64,000 nucleotides of DNA from Heracleum sosnowskyi (lineage: Eukaryota; Streptophyta; Magnoliopsida; Apiales; Apiaceae): NCBI GenBank assembly GCA_030848705.1, contig CM061242.1, positions 65,173,064 through 65,237,063 on the forward strand, given 5' to 3'. Below the pieces are notes generated by a model. It was not told the DNA's origin. It ran no database searches and worked only from the letters and a program-made list of their open reading frames with translations. Below, piece after piece: positions 56,719 to 64,000 of this stretch; within the stretch, counting starts at the first letter, position 1, and every line of letters begins with the position of its first letter. A program made the translations under genes and the position numbers.

Positions 56719-59499
56719 TCAGTTAGAAAGATTTAACATCCCAAGTTCACCAACCAGCTTATTGAAAGTGGATTCATCAAGCGGTTTAGTAAAGATGTCT
56801 GCAATTTGATCCTCTGTGGGTACAAAATGTAACTCCACAGTTCCATTCATGACATGCTCTCGGATAAAATGATACCTGATGTCGATGTGCTTCGTCCTCG
56901 AGTGTTGCACTGGGTTGTTTGAGATTGCTATGGCACTTGTGTTGTCGCAAAATATTGGAATCTTTGTCAACAAAAGTCCATAGTCACGGAGTTGGTTTCT
57001 CATCCACAAGATCTGAGCACAACAGCTTCCAGCAACAATGTATTCAGCCTCAGCTGTTGATGTGGAAACTGAATGCTGCTTCTTGCTATACCAGGAAACT
57101 AACCTTCTTCCAAGAAACTGACAGCTTCCTGAAGTACTCTTCCGATCAATCTTACAACCTGCAAAATCAGAGTCTGTGTATCCAATAAGATCAAATCCTG
57201 TATCTTTAGGGTACCAAATTCCAAGATTTGGGGTCCCCTTAAGATATCTAAATATTCGCTTAACAGCTATTAGATGAGATTCTTTAGGATCAGACTGAAA
57301 CCTAGCACACAAGCATGTTGCAAACATTATATCTGGTCTACTTGCAATGAGATAAAGTAATGAGCCTATCATACCTCTGTAGCCTGTGATGTCAACCTTC
57401 TTACCAGTTTCATCCTTATCAAGCTTAGTGGCAGTTGGCATAGGAGTCTTTGCTGTAGATGAGTCTTCCATTTGATACTTCTTCAGAAGATCTTTGATGT
57501 ACTTGGACTGACAAATGAATATACCATCTTGTTTTTGGTATACTTGCAGTCCAAGAAAGAATGACAATTCACCCATCATGCTCATTTCATAACGACTCTG
57601 CATTATCTTAGCAAATCTCTTGCATAGATCATCATTAGTAGAACCAAATATTATGTCATCAACATATACTTGCACCAATATCAAATCATTTTTATGCTTT
57701 TTGACAAAGAGAGTTTTGTCTACAACACCTCTTGTAAAATCATTTTCAAGTAAGAATTCAGAGAGAGTGTCATACCATGTCCTTGGAGCTTGTTTGAGTC
57801 CGTAGAGAGCTTTGAATAGAAAGTACACAAAGTCTTCCAGTTTTGAATCCTCAAAACCTGGAGGTTGTTCCACATACACTTCTTCTTCTAACTCCCCGTT
57901 CAGAAAAGCACTCTTCACATCCATCTGATATACCTTGTAATTGGAATGTGCAACAAATGCCAGAAACATTCTGATGGCCTCAAGTCTTGCTACTGGTGCA
58001 TAGGTTTCATCATAATCTATACCCTCTTCTTGAGAGTAACCTTTAGCAACCAGTCTGGCTTTGTTTCTCGTTACAATGCCATCTTCGTCTAACTTATTTC
58101 TGAATACCCATCGTGTTCCAATAACAGATTTTCCTTTAGGTCTGGGTACCAGCTTCCAAACTTTCTGCCTTTCAAACTGATTGAGTTCCTCTTGCATAGC
58201 AATCACCCAATCTGGATCATCTAGAGCATCTTCAACTTTCTTAGGTTCTGTTTCTGAAAGAAACCCAGAATAGTGACATTCATTTTGTGATGTTCTCCTA
58301 GTTCTCATTCCTGTGTCCGGATCACCAATGATCAAGTGAAAGGGATGATCTCTATTCCATACCCTTTGTCTTGGCAGATGCGATCTTGATGATTCTCCTT
58401 GTTCTAGATGTTGTGGAGTGTGACTAGTTGATCCTTCTCCTGCTCCCCCTGAGTTGTTGACGGTTTGATCTGTTGATTCTGAAGACTGACTAGTGGATCC
58501 TGTATGTTGAGGATCTCCACTTTGGTCACCACTTTGTCCAGAATCATTATCATTATGATTATTATTAATGACTGTAACAACTTCAGGTACTTCTTCATTG
58601 TCAGAGAGATCTCCTGATAGATTTTCAAATACCAAGGATTCAGAGTTCTCTCCAGTTTGCAGGCCTGGTCTTTTGGTGTCGTCAAATGTTACATTAAAGC
58701 TTTCCAACACCTTCTTATCTTCAATCACATATACCCTGAAAGCCTTAGATTCCAGAGAATAGCCCAGAAAAATGCCTTCATCTGTTTTGGCTTCAAACTT
58801 GCCAAGATGTTCTCCATCTTTAAGTACAAAGCACTTTGCACCAAACACATGAAAGTACTTCAGTGTTGGTTTCTTGTTGGCCATTAACTCATACGGAGTC
58901 TTTTCATGATCTTTTTTGATCAGGGTTCGATTCTGTGTGTAGCAAGCTGTATTCACTGCTTCAGCCCAAAAGTAAGTGGGAAGTTTTGATTCACTCAACA
59001 TGGTCCTAGTTGCTTCAACCAAGGTCATGTTCTTCCTTTCCACTACTCCATTCTGTTGAGGAGTTCTTGGTGCTGAAAACTGTCTTGATATTCCTTTCTC
59101 TGAGCAGAAATCATTAAGAACTGCATTCTTGAATTTAGTTCCATTGTCTGATCTGATTGTCCGCACAGGTAGCTTAGCTTCCACTTCTATCTTCTTGATG
59201 TGATCAATGATTAGTTGTGTTGCTTCATCCTTTGTTTGTATGAACAACACCCACGTGTACTTAGAGTAGTCATCCACCATCACCAATGCATATCTATTTC
59301 TTGAAAGTGACATAACATTAACTGGACCAAATAAATCCATATGAATCAGCTGTAATGGTTCAGTAATGCTTGTCATTCCTTTGCTTCCATGTGATGCTTT
59401 CTTCGACTTCCCTTTTTCACATGCTTCACATAGTCCCTCCTGATTGAATTCCATCAGGGGCAACCCTCTCACTAACTCTCTCTTTACCAAAGAGTTCAT
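56719..59499 (-). CDS. pol: SIRE-B integrase, RT and RNase H (926 aa open frame)
   Basis: This is an open part of pol beginning within the GAG-pre-integrase domain (GLCEACEKGKS). The integrase core has HMDLFGPVN, RSDNGTKF and QQNGVVERKN. After a Ser/Gln-rich linker, RT has KWVFRNK-type motifs, MDVKSAFLNGELEEEVY and YVDDIIFG. RNase H has STAEAEY and FCDNTSAIA and ends near DIFTKPLDE. The start is a damage boundary, not a biological one: protease and the first pre-integrase residues lie upstream across a frameshift and a stop at 59500-59600. Confidence 0.92.
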   Translation of the reverse strand: MNSLVKRELVRGLPLMEFNQEGLCEACEKGKSKKASHGSKGMTSITEPLQLIHMDLFGPVNVMSLSRNRYALVMVDDYSKYTWVLFIQTKDEATQLIIDHIKKIEVEAKLPVRTIRSDNGTKFKNAVLNDFCSEKGISRQFSAPRTPQQNGVVERKNMTLVEATRTMLSESKLPTYFWAEAVNTACYTQNRTLIKKDHEKTPYELMANKKPTLKYFHVFGAKCFVLKDGEHLGKFEAKTDEGIFLGYSLESKAFRVYVIEDKKVLESFNVTFDDTKRPGLQTGENSESLVFENLSGDLSDNEEVPEVVTVINNNHNDNDSGQSGDQSGDPQHTGSTSQSSESTDQTVNNSGGAGEGSTSHTPQHLEQGESSRSHLPRQRVWNRDHPFHLIIGDPDTGMRTRRTSQNECHYSGFLSETEPKKVEDALDDPDWVIAMQEELNQFERQKVWKLVPRPKGKSVIGTRWVFRNKLDEDGIVTRNKARLVAKGYSQEEGIDYDETYAPVARLEAIRMFLAFVAHSNYKVYQMDVKSAFLNGELEEEVYVEQPPGFEDSKLEDFVYFLFKALYGLKQAPRTWYDTLSEFLLENDFTRGVVDKTLFVKKHKNDLILVQVYVDDIIFGSTNDDLCKRFAKIMQSRYEMSMMGELSFFLGLQVYQKQDGIFICQSKYIKDLLKKYQMEDSSTAKTPMPTATKLDKDETGKKVDITGYRGMIGSLLYLIASRPDIMFATCLCARFQSDPKESHLIAVKRIFRYLKGTPNLGIWYPKDTGFDLIGYTDSDFAGCKIDRKSTSGSCQFLGRRLVSWYSKKQHSVSTSTAEAEYIVAGSCCAQILWMRNQLRDYGLLLTKIPIFCDNTSAIAISNNPVQHSRTKHIDIRYHFIREHVMNGTVELHFVPTEDQIADIFTKPLDESTFNKLVGELGMLNLSN

Positions 59500-59963
59500 A
59501 GTTTTGAAGTTCAGATGTGAGAGCTTCTTGTGCCATAGCCAACTTTGTTCTGAAGATGCCTTTGCATAGAAACATGTAACTTATCCTTCACTGGTAGAAC
59601 TTAGTCAGCTATAAACAAATTTCCTTTTCTCACTCCCAGTAGAGTAAGCTTCTCATCCTTCCTGTTGGTGATCAAGCACTTGTCCTTTCTGAAATCTACA
59701 TTGTAGCCTTTATCACAGAATTGACTGATACTTAGAAGATTGTGCTTTAATCCTTCAACAAGAGAGATGTTTTCAATGATGACATTTCCAGCTTTCAATT
59801 TACCATATCCCGTAGTGTATCCTTTGCTGTCATCTCCAAAGGTTACAATCGGGCCGGTCTTCTTAACCACCTCTGTAAGCAGGGACTCTTCACCTGTCAT
59901 GTGTCTAGAACAGCCACTATCCAGAATCCACACAACCTTTGAGCTTTTAACCTTACCCTGCAA
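59500..59963 (-). pseudogene. pol: SIRE-B protease and start of pre-integrase region (frameshifted)
   Basis: The protease motif VWILDSGCSRHMTG starts about 15 codons in. The frame ends at a TAA at 59601-59603, and the continuing sequence (SWLWHKKLSHLN, in another frame, with a further TAA) connects to 59499. As in SIRE-A there is no ATG, and the first sense codons follow the word TGTGATTGCAGGG. Confidence 0.85.
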
Positions 59964-59974
59964 TCACAGATTGA

Positions 59975-62383
59975 TTAAGCGGACTTTGGTACCCAAAATT
60001 GTTTGGGTCCTGAAGGTTTAGATGATTTAACAGGAGTAACATTCAATTTAGTCTTACCCTGTTTGATATTCATAGTATCTGTGGATTTGACATTAACAGT
60101 GTTATTGCTACTATCAGACATCAACTTAAAATAAGCATGCATGATGTTGTACTTTCATAGCAAACAATCTTTCTTTCCACAGGGTTCATGAAGATCAGGC
60201 ATGTCAGACATGTTATGCATTTCAGAAGTATTAGCAGTTTCTACTTTAACCTTTTTACATGCATGTGTAAGGTGTCCAGCAGAATTACAAATAGTGCACA
60301 ACTTCCTAGATGCAATGGGAGAAAATGGAACCATTTCCTGATTAACAATCTTCTTCTTCCCATTCCTGTTCTTTTTAACATTACTAACTACGTCACCTAC
60401 TTCAGTTTTAGGTAAATCAGGTTTAGGTAATTCATTTTTTACTGATTTCCTAGGAAACTTAGTCTTTACCTCTTTTTCCTTCAACAAATCCTCCTCAAGC
60501 AATTCTTGTCTTATGAAAAGGTCATCCTCATGAAAGAGTGGTGGAAACGGCTTAACAAAAACTGGACAATCAACATTCTTAAGAACATGTGGAGTATTCC
60601 TTTTGACAACTGAAGATGTCACAGGGAATTCCACAATCTTCTTACCAGCTTTCTTGTTATAGTCAAATCCTATAGCAGTTTTATTCTCTATGGCCTGAAT
60701 ATCAATAATTTCCTTAGCCACTAGAGCGGAATTCTTAAAAGCATTCAGCTTCAAATCTAGATCTGAAATCTGCTTCCTAAGGATAGTCTCTATCTCATCA
60801 TTACACTTGACCTTGTTCTCTAAGTACGCATTCTTTTGCTTAAGATCTTCTAATGTTACAGCTACAAGCTCTAGTTCTTCATTTTTAGATTCTAACTTTT
60901 TAATCTTAAGAACTAGTTTAGCATTTTCCATTTCTGATGCTAGCATGCTTGTGTGTACATTAAACAATTCTATACTAAGATCTTGCACAGTTTTCTTGTA
61001 CTCAGAATTAGACATATCAATTGTAGTTAAGATAGGTACCTGAGATGATTGAGGTGATTCCTCTGAAGAGTCAGCCATTAGAGCAACATTTCCATATTCC
61101 TCCTCTTCATCCGAATCAGTATCATCCCAGTGCTTTCCCTCTGCTATATAAGCTTTCCCTTTCTACTTTCCAGAGAATGCCTCCAATTGTTGTTTAAGCT
61201 TGGCATTCTCTTTCTTCAACTCATCATAAGAATCCTTCTTTCCATAGACATCTTTCATGTCTCTCGCTTGACGAGGCTTCCGGCATTCAGTGGCGAAATG
61301 CCCTAACTCATTGCAGTTGTAGCATCTTGATTTGCTTCTATCAATCATGCCAGTCTTGTAGCCTCCCTTAAAGCCTGTACTAGGTGTATAATTGCTCTTC
61401 TGGAATCTGTTGGTTGAACCCTTGAACTTGTACTTAGGGTTTCTCTTGAAACGAATGTGACTAAACTTTGAAGCTAAGTACGCCATGGTTTTGTCTTCCA
61501 TTTGCTCAAGCTCTTCTAGGGTGTAGTAATCACTTTCATCAACACCTAGATTCACAGAATCCATTTCTGCTTCTATTATCACCTCCTTTCCAGCTCTAGG
61601 GGTTTGAACCTGAATCTCAGAAGTTATTGGTTCATCCACTACAAGTGCTGCTGATCTCACAAGTGCATTGTGTTTGTTCTCCACTGTCCCTGATCCGTAG
61701 ATTATCACCCTTTGTTCCTGTTCCATCTCATAGGTCTTCAACTTGCCATAGATCATCTCTAATGACATCTTTGTGAAGTCAATTCTTTCCCTAATGGATG
61801 ATGACTTGTGTTCTACATGATGGGGCAGCGTCATCATGAACTTCCTGTTTGATTCTCTCAGTGGATAGGTCTTTCCTTTCATTGCCAATTCATTGAGAAG
61901 CTTAGTATATTTCTCAAAGACCTAAGTTATACTTTCTCCTGGCAGGGACCTAAATGCTTCATATTGAGAAGTCAGGATGTCCAATCTGTTTTCCTGAACG
62001 TCTTCAGTTCCTTCCATTATCAAGTTAATGGTATCCCACATATGTTTCCCGCTTGTACAGTTCATCAACTGATAGCTCATTTCCTTGTCTGCGGAGTCCG
62101 CCAATATCAACATTAAACAGGTGTCCAATCGAATCAGTTCTTTGTAAGAATCTGTATACTCAGTAATATCCTTAGGTTGGGTGCCTTGAGGAATCCTGCT
62201 ACCATCAGGAGCTGTAGATTCACTAACTGGTTTCATTGGTACAAACGGTCCGTTCTCTAATATGCCAATATACAACGGATTAGATGCCTTGATAAATAAC
62301 AGCATCTTTATCTTCCACAAACCGAAATCATCTCTAGTAAACGGGGGAACTTTAATACCAGCGGTTGTCTTTGGAGCACTCAT
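59975..62383 (-). pseudogene. gag: SIRE-B gag (three internal stops)
   Basis: It starts at MSAPKTTAGI (62383), 147 bases after the primer-binding site. The frame runs through to a TAA at 59975-59977 but is broken by TAG at 61922-61924 (Gln site), TAG at 61163-61165 and TGA at 60155-60157. The capsid region holds W-K-I-K-M-L-L. Knuckle CYNCNELGHFATEC is near 61320 and CTICNSAGHLTHAC near 60300, with a charged coiled region (60700-61030) between. The final residues before the stop include FWVPKSA. It is related in layout to SIRE-A gag but clearly diverged. Confidence 0.88.
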
Positions 62384-62529
62384 GGTTTCTGAAAATTTCA
62401 AATTGTTTAAAATTCAAGAAATTCCAATTAAATGAAAAATTTTGAAAGTTAAAAAATTTGCTTCGAATTTTCACGCTATGTTTGATTTTGGTCTCATTCA
62501 CCGGATCTGATTTGTATATCAATCAAGTT

Positions 62530-62541
62530 GCTTTGATACCA
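62530..62541 (-). other. SIRE-B primer-binding site
   Basis: On the element strand TGGTATCAAAGC lies just inside the 5' LTR. It matches the initiator tRNA-Met site except for one G-to-A change. Confidence 0.88.
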
Positions 62542-62543
62542 AT

Positions 62544-63681
62544 TGTTAGGTCCAAAGTATGGTAGAAGGGGGGGGGGGGGGGGTTGAATACGATACTCAC
62601 AAATAATTCAATTTCGTTCGCGGATTAATCTTTCAGTTCTATAACGAAATCAAACACACCAAACCAAATCAAGTTTCGGGGAATATATCTTTTTATAAAT
62701 ATAAACCTCGAGGGGTGCTATAATTTCTAATCCGTAGATTAGCTTCAATGAGTTTAAGGTTACACAAATACAAAACAATGATCAAATTCTGAGCACTATT
62801 AATTCTCTGATAATTTCTCCGGCTCAGTTCTCTCTCTCAGTAATGTTTCTGTGTAGAATGCCTTAACTGAAGAAGACACTATCTTCTCTCGTATTAATTG
62901 TAGACTTCATTTGAAAAACCATCGAACCAAACTTGAAGAATCAATCCTGGCCGTTGGATCTTCATCAACTTGAAAAACAAAGAATACTTTTCACCTGCTC
63001 CACAATTTAAAAACCATCGAATGGTTTGAAAAACCATCGAATGAAATAAATCATTTTACCATTCGATAGTTTTTAAAACAAAACTATCGAATGCCAAATT
63101 GATTCATTTTGCTTTACTTTGAATCACTTTTCATTCTATTCAATAGTTTTCTAAATAGAAAAACTATCGAATCATTTTCTTGTCTTTTGACTTTTAATGA
63201 TTACTCTGAGCTCCTGGGTGTTTAAGTAATAGACTGTATCACTTTCTTCTGAGACGATAAAACAATTTGATCTTTTCAGTGCCGTCACCTAGTGCAACTG
63301 GTCTGGTTCACAGATGAATAACACTTGATCAATTCTTCTTTTATGTCAACAATTCAATGCTGCTGATACGTCCCTTGTCGTTCTGGTTGCTTCATTTAAA
63401 TCACTGGAATCCCGTGGTACTTAACCCTAAATCATTCACATACTTCTGTCGTCTTGAAAGTCTTGTTTCTTTTGCTGTCACTGAGGCTTGAACATTTTCA
63501 TGAACTTCTTTCCGTGACCTGTTTACGGACTTCAAGAATACATAGCGTATTTTGATTTTTTGAGTTTACCTTTTCTTCTTTGATTCTGGATTCCCGTGCT
63601 TCTGTTAATATTATTGTTTGTCTTGTCCTTTGTTGAGTTGTAGTTATCTCTTTTACATCTTGTGTTACATTATGCTTTACA
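62544..63681 (-). repeat. SIRE-B 5' LTR (right copy, 1138 bp)
   Basis: It pairs with the left LTR. The 3 bp length difference equals the difference in the G run (16 G at 62568-62583 against 13). By eye about twenty substitutions separate the two. Confidence 0.93.
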
Positions 63682-64000
63682 CTATGCTTACTGTTGTTGT
63701 GATAATAAACTGCTTTCATATATGATATGCAAATGAGAAGTATACATGTTTTATTCCCAAGTACATTGCGATATATAAATTGCATGCTTGTCTTCGAACT
63801 GTTATATATAGTGATACTCGAGGCTATGATTTGATTACGGGCTTCTAAGCTAGATATGGGATATCAATTAGAAGCCAGGTTTTTATAAATACTCTAGGTA
63901 AAGGGCGTATGATTTTATTCTTTAGGCCGGAAGTAGTTATATTTTCTGTATATGTTAAAGGTTATTTCCGATAAAGATATCGGGTAATTGTTATTCGATG
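63682..64000 (+). repeat. Tekay-like LTR, continuation after SIRE-B
   Basis: This resumes the host sequence of SIRE-B after one copy of CTATG. It is AT-rich with no coding sequence, and the end of the LTR is not reached in the window. Confidence 0.5.

Larger units (their letters stand above)
50240..63681 (-). mobile_element. Complete SIRE-type Ty1-copia retrotransposon (SIRE-B), 13.44 kb
   Basis: The LTRs at 50240-51374 and 62544-63681 flank it, with CTATG on both sides (50235-50239 and 63682-63686). On the - strand the order is PBS, gag, pol, spacer, third ORF and polypurine tract. About twenty differences between the LTRs by eye make it older than SIRE-A. Gag, pol and the 3' ORF all have stops or frameshifts. 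The two SIRE elements share organisation but not LTR sequence. Confidence 0.95.

Noticed and set aside
1..64000. A bacterial-type defence system, biosynthetic cluster or host gene
   Set aside because: Every convincing coding region belongs to a transposable element, and no tRNA, rRNA or single-copy gene was recognised.

Overview
The window is plant nuclear DNA, probably eudicot, and it consists almost entirely of nested transposable elements. The evidence is Ty1-copia and Ty3-gypsy polyproteins with plant-type architectures, a plant Helitron helicase, a Mutator-like element and AT-rich spacers. I see no host gene, rRNA, tRNA or CRISPR array. All family and lineage names rest on motifs and domain order read by eye, not on database searches.

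Layout. The oldest layer is a Helitron Pif1-like helicase gene on the + strand, now in three pieces: 1852-1951, 4710-5145 and 26258-27013. A 2.76 kb intron (1952-4709) separates the first two and carries a Mutator-like element (2096-3253, 10 bp target duplication) and a 190 bp tandem array. The first exon is cut by an LTR element whose 3' end fills 1-1851. The helicase core is replaced by an Angela-like Copia element (about 5510-26257) that has lost its 5' LTR and begins with an inverted fragment of Copia reverse transcriptase. That Copia is itself broken by three later insertions: a complete SIRE-type Copia on the - strand (SIRE-A, 6397-18257), a solo LTR of an unknown family in gag (18479-19331), and a solo LTR of its own family in pol (21597-23133). 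Past the helicase, an AT-rich repetitive flank holds a 2.5 kb solo LTR (27674-30183).

From about 31532 a Tat-lineage gypsy element runs rightwards, marked by its dual RNase H and a spliced antisense 3' ORF. A 4550 bp block running from gag to the start of integrase is present three times in direct tandem (32321-45970). A Tekay-like LTR starts inside the Tat antisense ORF at 47924 and continues past the window end. It is interrupted by a second complete SIRE-type Copia on the - strand (SIRE-B, 50240-63681, target duplication CTATG).

How the parts work together. Gag, protease, integrase, RT and RNase H form the retrotransposition machinery of each LTR element. Nearly all copies carry stops or frameshifts. 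SIRE-A is the least damaged: three differences between its LTRs, an open gag, a pol with two stops, and a large open 3' ORF. The most unusual items are the 4550 bp triplication, the two SIRE 3' ORFs that share an architecture resembling a nuclear rather than an envelope protein, and two family-specific short motifs scattered through SIRE-A and SIRE-B.
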